Translations under genes and position numbers: made by a program
Shown: one piece after another, positions 7,078-17,601 of the stretch
Numbering within the stretch: position 1 is the first letter of the stretch
How the letters are laid out: each line of letters starts with the position of its first letter
Notes under the pieces: generated by a model
What the model was told of the DNA's origin: nothing
Seen by the model: the letters and a program-made list of their open reading frames with translations, nothing else
Database searches by the model: none
NCBI RefSeq assembly: GCF_021740465.1
Contig: NZ_JAIOZR010000021.1
Location: forward strand, 1 to 36,993
Source: Chlorobium sp.
Lineage (GTDB): Bacteria > Bacteroidota > Chlorobiia > Chlorobiales > Chlorobiaceae
DNA length: 36,993 nt
Direction of reading: 5' to 3'

Positions 7078-9762
7078 GTGAGTGTTTCGAGGTGTAGCAT
7101 AATGCTTGGCGCTGCATTGAGCATGCTCGTCAATGCAGTCCTGCCGGGCACGTCGCCGTCTGCGTATGGCGCAGAAAGGGCGTCGGCTGCCGGGGAAGCC
7201 GTGCTTGCAGGGGACGGCGCTCTTGTGCCGCCGGGCGAAAGCACCATATCTTTCTCGGCAAGGGATTCGGTTATCTACCGCTTCGACCGGAAGAGCATGG
7301 AGCTACTGGGAAAAGCCCGCGTTGAACGCGATTCCACCACGGTTTCCGCTCCGAAGATCAACGTCGATCTGCAAAGTTCAACCCTCGAGGCTTTCGCCGC
7401 TCCGGCAGGCGCCTCCGGAAAGCCTGAGCCTGCGGTGTTCACCAACCGCGACGGCAGTTTCAATGCCGATAAGATCACCTACACGTTTACCTCCGGAAAA
7501 GGGGAGACCTCCAATATATCTTCCCGTTCGTCGAGCGTGATTTTCAGCGGACAGAAGGTTACCCGGCTCGAAAACGGCGAGTTGATTGTGCGGGATGGCA
7601 CCTTTACGACCTGTGACGACGAGGACCCGCATTACTGGGTGTCGTCGAGTTACATGAAAATCATTCCCGACAGCCGGATTATCGCCAGGCCGTTCATCAT
7701 GTATATCCGGCCGGAACTCTTTTCGAAGCGATTACCGGCCATTCCCATTCTGCCACTGCCTTTCATGATTTTTCCCCTGCGTGAAGGCCGGGCGTCGGGG
7801 CTCCTGATTCCCCGTTTAAGTCATGACAGCGATCGTGGCTATTATTTTTCCGATCTTGGCTATTTCTGGGCGATTAACGATTATCTTGATCTGCGCCTTG
7901 AGGGCGATATCGCTTTCAACGGGAGCTGGCGTCTCGGCCAGCGTTTCCGCTATAACAGTCGGGATGCTTTTTCCGGGATGCTTGAAGGGGAGTATGAGCG
8001 CTATCTGGCGGGGGATTCCGGCGACCCCGACTACGAAAAATATGACAGCTGGAACCTCCGATTCCAGCATCATCAGGATTTCAGCCCTTCATCGGCTCTT
8101 GATCTCAATCTGCAATTCCAGGGTGGTGATCGCAATTACGATCTGAACACCCTCAATTCCGAGACCATTGTCAATGAGCAGGCTGATTCTTATGCCTCGT
8201 ACGGCAAAACATACGACGATGAAAACAGTATTGTAACAGCCAGTTTCCAGATGACCGATGATCTGAGAAGCAGCGACCAAAGCCAGCTTGCGGGCATCGG
8301 GTTCTATCAGAACCGTTATTATCCGTTCCGTTCGGGCCGTCTGGGAACTTTCGATGACTGGCGCGACAGGTTTTCGGTTACCACCGGCGCATCTCTGCGG
8401 GGACTTTTTTCTTCGGCCGACGGTTTTGAATCATCGGAATACCTTGCCGAAGCAGGAGTACAGGTTGGCTATTACCAGGAGTTTTCAAGCGACAACAGAG
8501 CTCTCTTTACGCAGGGGGTCTCCTTGCAGGGAACGCTGCTCGACGACGATCTCTATGCCAATGATCGCTATGGGATGAGGCTCAGGCTTCCTCTGCGCAT
8601 GCAGTCGACGCTTTTCCGCCACTTCAACGTCAATGCGGGATTCACCTTCAATCACTACATTCTGGGCAACGACATCCTGAAGCGTTTCGACGGGACAGGA
8701 ATCATAAGCGAGGAACAAACCGGTTCTGAAGGGTATTCCACCTTCAATTTCAGCACCGATGTTTCTACCCGGCTTTACGCAAGCATGCAGACGCCGTTCC
8801 TTGAAGGCCTGACCGGTCTGAAGGCCCTGCGCCATACCCTGATACCCGTTATCTCCTATACATGGAATCCGGATTTTACCGGTTCCGGTTACGATTATTA
8901 CGGAACGGTGTACGACGGCAGCGGCTACCTGCGCTACAACCGGTTCGAGCATTCGGTCTATAACGACATACCCGAAGGTCAGAGTACGATCGGGATCATG
9001 CTCAGGAACCTTTTTCACGGAAAGCTGGCCTCTTCGGACCCGAACGGCAGCGGACAGGACCGCACCGTGCATCTGCTTTCGCTCGGCGCATCGACCTCGT
9101 ATAACATGGCCGCGGACGAATTCCACTGGTCTCCGTTGCTCATTACCGCGTCGAGCAGCGCGGTTTCACCGAATTTTCTGATGAGCGCAGGAGCCTTGTA
9201 TGATTTTTACGATTACGACCAGGTAAGCGGCCAGAGAGTCAACCGATTTTATGCCGAAGAGGGTAACGGGCTGCTCCGGTTCGTGAGCGGATATCTCAAC
9301 ATGAGCCTCAATATCGAGGGGAAGAGCAGGAACGGCGGATCCGGCAGGCCCGAAACGCTTCGCGCCGAACAGGCGATTTTCCTCGAACGCTTCAATACCG
9401 GCGACTTCAGTGATATCGATTACACCATACCCTGGAAACTTCGCATGTCGCTCTATTTGCAGTCCGACCGGCTGAACCCGCTCGAGAAGGCCGAAACCAC
9501 GGCTCTCCTGAACGTTTCGGCTAAAGCCGCCCTGAGCAGGAACTGGCAGGTTGGCATCAATACCGGTTACGATGTCGAGCAGAACAAGTTCGTTTTTCCG
9601 ATGCTGCAGGTCTACCGCGACCTCCATTGCTGGCAGATGGGATTTCAGTGGGTGCCATCGGGAGAGTACAACAGCTACTATTTCCAGATTGGCCTGAAAG
9701 CACCCCAGCTTCAGGATATACGCTTCAGGACGGGCGGGAAAACAAGAGGATGGACCGATTAG
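7078..9762 (+). CDS. lptD: LPS-assembly outer-membrane protein LptD (OstA/Imp)
   Basis: This 894-aa outer-membrane protein is predicted to insert lipopolysaccharide into the outer leaflet together with LptE. A signal peptide covers roughly residues 1-31 (hydrophobic core, cleavage near AYGA). An OstA/LptA-like beta-taco domain spans about 55-200 and contains the family motif TTCDDEDPHYWV. The rest is a large beta-barrel with alternating aromatic and polar residues (for example DLRLEGDIAF and NVNAGFTFNHY) and ends in YFQIGLKAPQ and a short polar tail. The GTG start at 7078 is supported by GGGGAG seven bases upstream. The gene stands alone between divergent trpB and the convergent hydrolase gene. 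Confidence 0.9.
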   Translation: MSVSRCSIMLGAALSMLVNAVLPGTSPSAYGAERASAAGEAVLAGDGALVPPGESTISFSARDSVIYRFDRKSMELLGKARVERDSTTVSAPKINVDLQSSTLEAFAAPAGASGKPEPAVFTNRDGSFNADKITYTFTSGKGETSNISSRSSSVIFSGQKVTRLENGELIVRDGTFTTCDDEDPHYWVSSSYMKIIPDSRIIARPFIMYIRPELFSKRLPAIPILPLPFMIFPLREGRASGLLIPRLSHDSDRGYYFSDLGYFWAINDYLDLRLEGDIAFNGSWRLGQRFRYNSRDAFSGMLEGEYERYLAGDSGDPDYEKYDSWNLRFQHHQDFSPSSALDLNLQFQGGDRNYDLNTLNSETIVNEQADSYASYGKTYDDENSIVTASFQMTDDLRSSDQSQLAGIGFYQNRYYPFRSGRLGTFDDWRDRFSVTTGASLRGLFSSADGFESSEYLAEAGVQVGYYQEFSSDNRALFTQGVSLQGTLLDDDLYANDRYGMRLRLPLRMQSTLFRHFNVNAGFTFNHYILGNDILKRFDGTGIISEEQTGSEGYSTFNFSTDVSTRLYASMQTPFLEGLTGLKALRHTLIPVISYTWNPDFTGSGYDYYGTVYDGSGYLRYNRFEHSVYNDIPEGQSTIGIMLRNLFHGKLASSDPNGSGQDRTVHLLSLGASTSYNMAADEFHWSPLLITASSSAVSPNFLMSAGALYDFYDYDQVSGQRVNRFYAEEGNGLLRFVSGYLNMSLNIEGKSRNGGSGRPETLRAEQAIFLERFNTGDFSDIDYTIPWKLRMSLYLQSDRLNPLEKAETTALLNVSAKAALSRNWQVGINTGYDVEQNKFVFPMLQVYRDLHCWQMGFQWVPSGEYNSYYFQIGLKAPQLQDIRFRTGGKTRGWTD

Positions 9763-9791
9763 GGCGGCGCTGGCGCTTTCGGCAAGAAAAA

Positions 9792-10667
9792 TCAGCTGAT
9801 CGATTCAAGTATGTTTTCAAGCCTTTCGTTGAAGGCCTCGGGGGCGTCGTGGTGAATGCAGTGCGCCGCTTTCGGAATGATGAAGGCGCCGGCCTGCGGA
9901 AGCAGCTGCTGGAACTCGGGGATGATCCTGTGCGGAGGCAGTGCGCTGTCTTCGGCTCCCCAGATGAGGGTGGCTTTTCCCTTGTACCGGCAGGGCCGGG
10001 TGAGATGGTCGAGGGTGAAATCCTTTGGCCTGCGGGAGGGTGAGAGGTAAGACCATATCGCGCCCTTGTCCTGCAGGGGCCGGGTGAACTGGTTGATGAG
10101 TCGCAGATCGACCTTGCTCTGGTTATAGTAGGTGGGTACAAGGCTCTGGCTTACACCGACAGGATTTGCAAATGCAGTGAACAGTACCTCTCCGATCATC
10201 GGAGAGCCGACCAGCCCGAAAAACACCTTCGCCATGCCGTCCATGCTGTCGCCATAAAGCCCGGACGGGTTGGCCAGCACCAGCGCGCGAACTTTTTCAG
10301 GTCTGAGATGGGCATAATAGATACTGCACGCCCCTCCCATGGAATGTCCCACGAGAATAACATCTTCGAGTTTTTTCAGATGCAGGAAGGCCTCGATCTG
10401 TGCGGCAAAGAGTTCAAGGCTGTAGCGGACGTTAGGTTTCTGCGACCTGCCGAACCCTATGAGGTCCATGGCGTAGATCTTGTGGCCCCCCGCGAATTGA
10501 GGAATATTCTGGTTCCAGTGTTCGATCATCGCTCCGTATCCGTGAAGGAACAGCAGAGGAGGTTTGTCTGGGGAGTCGGCGCTTCCAGTCTCCAGATAGC
10601 GGATTCTGGCTTCATGCTCGGGAGATAACTGCCACAGGAAATACTGATCTTTCGGAGAGCTGCTCAT
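9792..10667 (-). CDS. Alpha/beta-fold hydrolase
   Basis: This 291-aa single-domain alpha/beta hydrolase has a full catalytic triad: nucleophile S109 in GHSMGGA, D240 in WGAEDSALP and H269 in [10 protein letters not shown]. The oxyanion region LFLHGYGA lies at 39-46. The overall pattern ([27 protein letters not shown]) resembles cyanobacterial and plastid hydrolases around (bacterio)chlorophyll metabolism and epoxide-hydrolase-like proteins. The substrate cannot be set from sequence. There is no signal peptide, so it is cytoplasmic. It is convergent with lptD (29-base gap) and divergent from the Rrf2-type regulator, with a 119-base gap that must hold both promoters. Confidence 0.88.
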   Translation of the reverse strand: MSSSPKDQYFLWQLSPEHEARIRYLETGSADSPDKPPLLFLHGYGAMIEHWNQNIPQFAGGHKIYAMDLIGFGRSQKPNVRYSLELFAAQIEAFLHLKKLEDVILVGHSMGGACSIYYAHLRPEKVRALVLANPSGLYGDSMDGMAKVFFGLVGSPMIGEVLFTAFANPVGVSQSLVPTYYNQSKVDLRLINQFTRPLQDKGAIWSYLSPSRRPKDFTLDHLTRPCRYKGKATLIWGAEDSALPPHRIIPEFQQLLPQAGAFIIPKAAHCIHHDAPEAFNERLENILESIS

Positions 10668-10786
10668 GGTTGAAAACCTGAATATTTCAAGAGGGGAAAA
10701 AATTAAAATATAAAATGCTTCAAACTAATTATAATCCTGAGCGATTTAATACAGGTTAGAGCTATCAAATTCACTATCCAGATTCT

Positions 10787-11215
10787 ATGCTGCAGGTTTC
10801 AAGAAAATTCGAATACGGACTTCACGCGGCGGCTTATCTTGCCACGAAAGGTTCCGGAAGGGTGGTAACCGTAAAGGAGATGGCCGACGTTATCGGTTTT
10901 TCGCAGGAGTTTCTTTCCAAGGCGATGCAGAGTATGAAAAAAGCCGGGATTACCGAGTCGGTTCAGGGTGTCAAAGGCGGTTACCGGCTGGCCAGAAAGC
11001 CATCGGAGATTACGATTGCAGATATCGGCATTGCCATTGAAGGCAAGCCGCACCTTACCCGATGCGCGGTAAAGATCACCAGTTGCGAGATTTTCGATCA
11101 GTGTGCCTACCGCGGATACATGAACTCGCTGCAGGAGCGCATACAGGGGCTCCTGTCTGCAACGACCATTGCCGAGTTGCTGACGGAACCCGAAGATGAG
11201 CGTGATTCCGGATGA
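10787..11215 (+). CDS. Rrf2-family transcriptional regulator, IscR-like with three cysteines
   Basis: This 142-aa winged-helix regulator starts MLQVSRKFEYGLHAAAYLA, the usual Rrf2 N-terminus. The wing region is GVKGGYRLAR (61-70). Three cysteines, C93, C100 and C106, stand where IscR and NsrR bind a [2Fe-2S] or [4Fe-4S] cluster (spacing CX6CX5C, against CX5CX5C in IscR). It may therefore sense Fe-S status, redox or NO. No iron-sulfur assembly genes lie next to it, so the targets are unknown. It is divergent from the hydrolase and 91 bases upstream of the UvrA homologue. Confidence 0.88.
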   Translation: MLQVSRKFEYGLHAAAYLATKGSGRVVTVKEMADVIGFSQEFLSKAMQSMKKAGITESVQGVKGGYRLARKPSEITIADIGIAIEGKPHLTRCAVKITSCEIFDQCAYRGYMNSLQERIQGLLSATTIAELLTEPEDERDSG

Positions 11216-11306
11216 TCGGTTGCGATGCTGCTGCAGTCCCCCGTTTTTCTCCCCTCCGGATTGTATATTGCCGTGTTCCTTTCAATGAAAGTTTCACCAT
11301 TCAATA

Positions 11307-14165
11307 ATGCCCATTTCCGCATCATCGGACACGATTCGTAACGATACCGCCCTTCCCGATATCATTCTTCGGGGTATCCGTACCCACAATCTCAGGAATA
11401 TTACCGTTCATATACCCCGCAACCGTTTTGTCGTGCTGACCGGCGTAAGCGGTTCGGGAAAGTCGAGCCTCGCTTTCGACACACTCTATGCCGAAGGGCA
11501 CAGGCGTTATGTGGAGTCGCTTTCGGCCTATGTGCGTCAGTTTCTCGAACGGATGCCGCGTCCCGACATCGAAATCGTCGAAGGTATCGCTCCGGCAATA
11601 GCCATCGAGCAGAAAACCATACCGAAAAATCCCCGCTCGACGGTGGGTACGGTTTCGGAAATCTACGACTACCTCCGATTGCTCTATGCCCGTATAGGTA
11701 AAATATATTCCCGCGATACCCATGAGCTGGTCCTCAAACACAGTCCCGAGGATCTCAGTTGCCAGGCCCGTTTTTTTGACGAGGGCACAAAGTTTTTCGT
11801 TGCTTTTCCCTTTCCCTGCCATAAGGATGCAGCCATGCACGACTGTTCGGCTGATGCGGAAATCGCCAACCTCCTGAAGAAGGGCTTTTTCCGGATTCTC
11901 GAGGGTGACAGCGTCCTTGACCTGAACGACGAACAACACTGCCGGCGTATCGGCAGGATGGGACGCCAGGAGCTTGCCGGGCTTTTCGTGCTCGTCGATC
12001 GCTTTGTTGCGAGCCACGACGAGAAGGTGTACAGCAGGATCGAGCAGGCCGCGGAGACGGCTTTCGGCGAATCGGGCGGCTATGCCGTGCTCAAGGTGGC
12101 CGGAGGCCGGCTGTTCAGGTTCAGCGACAGGCTCGAGCTGAACGGTATCGAGTATCAGGAATCCTCGCCGCAGCTTTTCGCTTTCAATTCACCGATAGGT
12201 GCGTGTACCCGGTGCCAGGGTTTCGGCAGGATTGCAGGAATCGATGAGGATGCGGTCATACCCGATAAATCACTGAGTATTGCCGAAGGGGCCATCGTCT
12301 GCTGGACATCGGAAAAATACCGCTGGAACTGGACGCGGCTGCTGGCCGTGGCGCCGAAGGCGGGCATTCCGGTTGATATTCCCTATGAAAAGCTCTCCTA
12401 TCTGCACAAGGAGATGATATGGAAGGGCATTGCCGGCCAGGAGGAGCGGTACAGCGGAATCTGGCCGTTTTTTGCGGAAATAGAAAAGGATGCCGGCTAT
12501 AAAATGCACTATCGTGTTTTTTTAAGCCGTTACCGGGGTTATGCGACCTGTCCGGAGTGTGAGGGGAGCCGTCTCAACGCCGATGCAAGGCTCGTCAGGA
12601 TTTCAGGCCGTCATATCGGGGAGGTGACCCGCATGAACATCGGCGAGGCCTACGACTTTTTTACCACCCTCGATATTTCGCCTTTTGACCGCAAGGTTGC
12701 CGAAGCGGTTCTCGAGGAGATTCTCAAAAGGCTTACCTACCTGCTCGAGGTCGGTCTGAACTATCTTACGCTCGATCGCCTCACCCATACGCTCAGCGGC
12801 GGGGAGTTTCAGCGCATCAATCTTTCGACATCAATCGGTTCACCGCTTGTCGGCGCGATCTACATTCTCGACGAGCCGAGCATCGGTCTTCACCAGAGCG
12901 ACTCCGAACGGCTGATCAGGTTGCTCCGAAAGCTTCGTGATCTTGGCAATACGGTGGTGGTGGTCGAGCACGACCGCGAGATTATCGAGGCTGCTGATGA
13001 GGTGATCGATCTCGGTCCCAGGGCGGGACGGCAGGGCGGCGAGGTTGTCTTTCATGGTACCATTGCTGAAATGGCGATTTCGGGAACATCGCTGACTGCC
13101 GATTACCTCAGCGGAAGAAAGGTCATTCCGGTGCCCCGGGTCCGACGGACGCCCGATTTTTCCGAAGCTATCGAGATCCGCGGTGCCCTGCAGAACAACC
13201 TGAAGAACATCGACGTACGTTTTCCGCTCGGCGTGATGACCTGTGTGACCGGCGTGAGCGGTTCCGGCAAATCGACCCTCGTCAACGATATTCTCAAAAA
13301 CGGCATTCTCCGCGAGAAGGAGGGGGGACGGGAAAAGGTTGGTACGCATCGCTCGATAACGGGCGTCAGCCTGATCGACCGGGTCGAGCATGTCGATCAG
13401 GCGCCGATCGGCAAGTCGAGCCGAAGCAACCCGGCCACCTACATGAAAATCTTCGACGATATTCGTGCTCTTTTTGCCCAGACCAGAGAGGCGAAGGCCA
13501 GAGGATGGAAGGCCGGCTATTTTTCCTTCAATATCCCGGGAGGTCGCTGCGAAAGCTGTGCCGGTGAGGGGAGCGTGAAAATAGAGATGCAGTTCCTGGC
13601 CGATATCGAGGCGGTTTGCGAGGAGTGCAACGGACTGCGCTACAAACAGGAGACGCTCGATATCAAACTCAGGGGTTTTTCCATTGCCGAGGTGCTCGAT
13701 ATGACCGTAAGTGAGGCCATCGAGTTTTTTAGTGGCGAAAAGGGGATTGTGCGCAAGCTGCAGGTACTCGACGATGTCGGACTGGGCTACATAAGGCTGG
13801 GGCAGTCGTCAAGCACTTTGTCGGGCGGCGAGGCCCAGCGGCTCAAACTTGCCGGTTTCATAGCCCGAGCCGATATTGAGCATACGCTGTTTCTTTTCGA
13901 CGAGCCGACGACAGGCCTGCATTTCGAGGATATCAACAAGCTGATCCGCTGCTTTGAAAGGCTTCTCGAGCAGCGCAATACCCTGGTGGTCATCGAACAC
14001 AATCCGGATGTCATCAAACAGGCTGACTGGATTATCGATCTTGGTCCTGGAGCAGGAGACAAGGGCGGATCGCTCGTTGCCGAGGGAACTCCCGAAACCG
14101 TTGCGGTTTCTCCGGATTCACTGACGGGGCTTCACCTGAAGCCCTATCTTGATTCCGTAATTTGA
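11307..14165 (+). CDS. uvrA: UvrA-type excinuclease ABC subunit A (paralogue-like, one zinc-binding half missing)
   Basis: This 952-aa damage-recognition ATPase of nucleotide excision repair has two ABC modules. Walker A loops are GVSGSGKSS (46-54) and GVSGSGKST (about residue 650). Signature motifs LSGGEFQR (about 495) and LSGGEAQR (about 838) are present, as are two Walker B/DEP segments. UvrA hallmarks include HRRYVESLSAYVRQFL and RSTVGTVSEIYDYLRLL. Zinc-type pairs are CTRC (about 299), CPEC (about 415), CESC (about 749) and CEEC (about 771). The first CxxC of zinc module 1 is absent: the segment before LFAFNSPIGACTRC has no cysteines where E. coli UvrA has CPxC. This and the general pattern resemble a second UvrA class common in Bacteroidetes/Chlorobi, so it may not be the only uvrA in the genome. 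Confidence 0.9.
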   Translation: MPISASSDTIRNDTALPDIILRGIRTHNLRNITVHIPRNRFVVLTGVSGSGKSSLAFDTLYAEGHRRYVESLSAYVRQFLERMPRPDIEIVEGIAPAIAIEQKTIPKNPRSTVGTVSEIYDYLRLLYARIGKIYSRDTHELVLKHSPEDLSCQARFFDEGTKFFVAFPFPCHKDAAMHDCSADAEIANLLKKGFFRILEGDSVLDLNDEQHCRRIGRMGRQELAGLFVLVDRFVASHDEKVYSRIEQAAETAFGESGGYAVLKVAGGRLFRFSDRLELNGIEYQESSPQLFAFNSPIGACTRCQGFGRIAGIDEDAVIPDKSLSIAEGAIVCWTSEKYRWNWTRLLAVAPKAGIPVDIPYEKLSYLHKEMIWKGIAGQEERYSGIWPFFAEIEKDAGYKMHYRVFLSRYRGYATCPECEGSRLNADARLVRISGRHIGEVTRMNIGEAYDFFTTLDISPFDRKVAEAVLEEILKRLTYLLEVGLNYLTLDRLTHTLSGGEFQRINLSTSIGSPLVGAIYILDEPSIGLHQSDSERLIRLLRKLRDLGNTVVVVEHDREIIEAADEVIDLGPRAGRQGGEVVFHGTIAEMAISGTSLTADYLSGRKVIPVPRVRRTPDFSEAIEIRGALQNNLKNIDVRFPLGVMTCVTGVSGSGKSTLVNDILKNGILREKEGGREKVGTHRSITGVSLIDRVEHVDQAPIGKSSRSNPATYMKIFDDIRALFAQTREAKARGWKAGYFSFNIPGGRCESCAGEGSVKIEMQFLADIEAVCEECNGLRYKQETLDIKLRGFSIAEVLDMTVSEAIEFFSGEKGIVRKLQVLDDVGLGYIRLGQSSSTLSGGEAQRLKLAGFIARADIEHTLFLFDEPTTGLHFEDINKLIRCFERLLEQRNTLVVIEHNPDVIKQADWIIDLGPGAGDKGGSLVAEGTPETVAVSPDSLTGLHLKPYLDSVI

Positions 14166-14190
14166 GCCAAAGGCTCACGGCTCGCTCTAT

Positions 14191-14478
14191 TCATGCTATG
14201 GGATCGTCTTCGAGCGCTCCTCCGTGCAGCCTGATATGGGGGAAGTGGGATTCGGAGGTTCTTTCAACCCATACAGATCCTCCCTTATGCCGGGCTGCCT
14301 CGTTTTCCGATACAGACACCCTGTTGCCGGCCAGGGCGGCAACCTCTTCGAGAATGGAGATATGCTGCCGGTCTTCGGCAGTTGCCGTATCGTCACGCAT
14401 CTTCGAATGCAGACTTTGGAGTTTCTCCATGGCGACCTTGCCGATGGTGCAGTAGAGCTGTTTTTTGCCTGATTTCAT
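14191..14478 (-). CDS. Small uncharacterised protein
   Basis: A 95-aa frame on the minus strand, convergent with the uvrA homologue. The product is charged, with a predicted helical N-terminal half (VAMEKLQSLHSKMRDDTATAEDRQHISILEEVAAL) and a basic C-terminal part. It has no membrane segment or signal. The helical, strongly charged composition looks more protein-like than the overlapping frames on the plus strand. No clear Shine-Dalgarno sequence precedes the ATG, and I recognise no family. It may be a lineage-specific gene. Confidence 0.45.
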   Translation of the reverse strand: MKSGKKQLYCTIGKVAMEKLQSLHSKMRDDTATAEDRQHISILEEVAALAGNRVSVSENEAARHKGGSVWVERTSESHFPHIRLHGGALEDDPIA

Positions 14479-14548
14479 GGGAGTCGATTGTAAACTTGCT
14501 GCAGGGCATCAAATTGTTTCGCTTTTTCTTTCATGGTACAGAAACAGT

Positions 14549-14576
14549 TTGGAGAGGGAAAATTTTTTTTTATAAT
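14549..14576 (+). promoter_or_regulatory. Putative sigma-A/70 promoter of groESL
   Basis: TTGGAG (14549-14554) and a perfect TATAAT (14571-14576) are separated by 16 bases. Transcription would start at about 14583, a few bases before the CIRCE operator, the usual arrangement for HrcA-repressed chaperonin operons. Confidence 0.65.
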
Positions 14577-14587
14577 TAGATGTTCTT

Positions 14588-14614
14588 TTAGCACTCTCCT
14601 CGATCGAGTGCTAA
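14588..14614. promoter_or_regulatory. CIRCE operator (HrcA binding site)
   Basis: TTAGCACTC (14588-14596), nine bases, then GAGTGCTAA (14606-14614). This is a perfect match to the CIRCE consensus. It lies 70 bases upstream of groES and just downstream of the TATAAT box. HrcA bound here represses the operon, and heat stress relieves the repression. Confidence 0.97.
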
Positions 14615-14683
14615 AAGGTTGATCTGATCGAGTGCAATCGAACTGGATCGTTCTCTCAACCCAAATAAAAACAAGATAAGACA

Positions 14684-14971
14684 ATGAACTTGAAACCCTT
14701 AGCTGATCGGGTTATTGTTAAGCCGGCTCCGGCTGAAGAGAAAACCAAAGGCGGGCTTTTCATTCCCGATACCGGTAAAGAAAAACCTCAGTACGGTGAA
14801 GTTGTGGCGGTAGGTCCGGGCAAAGTTGCCGATAACGGACAGCTTCTCGACATGCAGGTCACGGTTGGCAAGAAAGTGCTGTACGGCAAGTATTCCGGCA
14901 CCGAAGTGAATGTCGAAGGTGAGGACTACCTGATCATGCGTGAGTCGGACATTTTTGCAATTCTTGACTGA
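14684..14971 (+). CDS. groES: Co-chaperonin GroES
   Basis: This 95-aa GroES (Cpn10) is full length. It begins [20 protein letters not shown], has the mobile loop around residues 20-32 ([16 protein letters not shown]) that contacts GroEL, and ends [14 protein letters not shown]. It caps the GroEL ring during folding. It is the first gene of the CIRCE-controlled operon, 45 bases upstream of groEL. Confidence 0.98.
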   Translation: MNLKPLADRVIVKPAPAEEKTKGGLFIPDTGKEKPQYGEVVAVGPGKVADNGQLLDMQVTVGKKVLYGKYSGTEVNVEGEDYLIMRESDIFAILD

Positions 14972-15016
14972 TTCGTTTAACCATTTACCAACCCATTCCA
15001 GGAGGAACGCGTTACA

Positions 15017-16660
<1,644 letters not shown>

Positions 16661-16684
16661 TCCCCGCTTGATTGCCATATCCTT

Positions 16685-16721
16685 AAGCCATCCCGAAGAA
16701 CATTCGGGATGGCTTTTTTTA
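16685..16721 (+). terminator. Rho-independent terminator of groESL
   Basis: AAGCCATCCCGAA (16685-16697) and TTCGGGATGGCTT (16703-16715) form a perfect 13-bp stem with a five-base loop, followed by a run of T. It lies 25 bases after the groEL stop. Confidence 0.92.
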
Positions 16722-16795
16722 TGCCCGTCGGCACGATTAAAAGCGGAGAATTCCATACCTTTACAGAGAACTTCAGTAACAGTAACCAATGAGAC

Positions 16796-17476
16796 ATGAA
16801 AGCTGTACTCTTGATCAGCGGGGGGATGGACAGCCTCGTTACCACGGCGATTGCCGCTGAAAAGGGGTTAGATCTGGCAGCCATGCACATCAATTACGGG
16901 CAGCGAACCTGGCAGAAGGAGCTCGAGTGTTTCCGTCTTGTCTGCAGGCACTACGGTATCGAGGAGCGGATTGAAATCGATGCAGGTTACCTTTCGCTGG
17001 TAGGGGGCTCCTCACTTACCGATCATGCCATGCCGGTCAGCGGAGCCGATCTGCATGGGACGGCCATACCGACAAGCTATGTGCCGTTCCGCAATGCCGG
17101 TTTTCTCTCGATGGCCGTGAGCTGGTCGGAGGTTATCGGGGCCGCAAAAATTTTCATCGGAGCGGTCGAAGAGGATTCGTCGGGCTATCCCGACTGCCGT
17201 CAGGCATTTTATGATGCATTCAACAGGGTTATCGAGCTGGGCACAAAACCCGATACCGATATTCGGATCGAAACACCGCTGATCGCCATGCAGAAGAGCG
17301 ATATCGTGCTCAGAGGCATGGAACTCAATGCCCCCTTCGCCTATAGCTGGTCGTGCTATAAAAGCGGGGGCAGAGCCTGCGGTGTGTGTGACAGCTGCGC
17401 CAGAAGGCTCAGGGCATTCGAGCTGACCGGGCTGCGCGATCCGATTGATTATGAGGTGAGGCCGAAGTATATTTAA
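16796..17476 (+). CDS. queC: 7-cyano-7-deazaguanine (preQ0) synthase QueC
   Basis: This 226-aa enzyme converts 7-carboxy-7-deazaguanine to preQ0 using ATP and ammonia, in queuosine biosynthesis. It carries the ATP-pyrophosphatase loop SGGMDS (residues 8-13), the substrate motif [15 protein letters not shown] and the C-terminal zinc motif with SWSCYKSGG...[10 protein letters not shown] (four cysteines). Length is normal for QueC. A later queuosine enzyme, QueA, is encoded at 29693. The gene follows groESL after a terminator and is probably the first gene of its own unit. Confidence 0.96.
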   Translation: MKAVLLISGGMDSLVTTAIAAEKGLDLAAMHINYGQRTWQKELECFRLVCRHYGIEERIEIDAGYLSLVGGSSLTDHAMPVSGADLHGTAIPTSYVPFRNAGFLSMAVSWSEVIGAAKIFIGAVEEDSSGYPDCRQAFYDAFNRVIELGTKPDTDIRIETPLIAMQKSDIVLRGMELNAPFAYSWSCYKSGGRACGVCDSCARRLRAFELTGLRDPIDYEVRPKYI

Positions 17477-17480
17477 GAAC

Positions 17481-17508
17481 GTTAGCAGTGAGCAGTTAGC
17501 AGTGAGTA
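17481..17508 (+). repeat. Short direct tandem repeat (2 x 14 bp)
   Basis: GTTAGCAGTGAGCA (17481-17494) is followed directly by GTTAGCAGTGAGTA (17495-17508). Low-complexity spacers of this TTAGCAGTGAGCAG type recur between genes in several bacterial genomes, from memory. It lies just after the queC stop. Confidence 0.6.
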
Positions 17509-17533
17509 GTCGGCAGGCTGGAGTTGTGACTTT

Positions 17534-17567
17534 TTGTCCACAAAGTCCATGTTGTCCACAACGTCCG
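17534..17567 (+). repeat. Short direct repeat of a TTGTCCACAA-type unit
   Basis: TTGTCCACAAAGTCCA (17534-17549) and TTGTCCACAACGTCCG (17552-17567) are near-identical 16-base units two bases apart. They lie between queC and the CPBP protease gene. A role is not apparent. Each core TTGTCCACAA also resembles a DnaA-box-like motif, but two such sites in an intergenic repeat are not evidence of an origin. Confidence 0.5.
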
Positions 17568-17601
17568 CTTTTTACATTACCTTTCCAGAATTAAAAAAAT
17601 C

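Noticed and set aside
17534-17567. Replication origin suggested by two TTGTCCACAA units
   Set aside because: Two repeat units resembling DnaA boxes without dnaA, dnaN or an AT-rich unwinding stretch are better explained as a short repeat.
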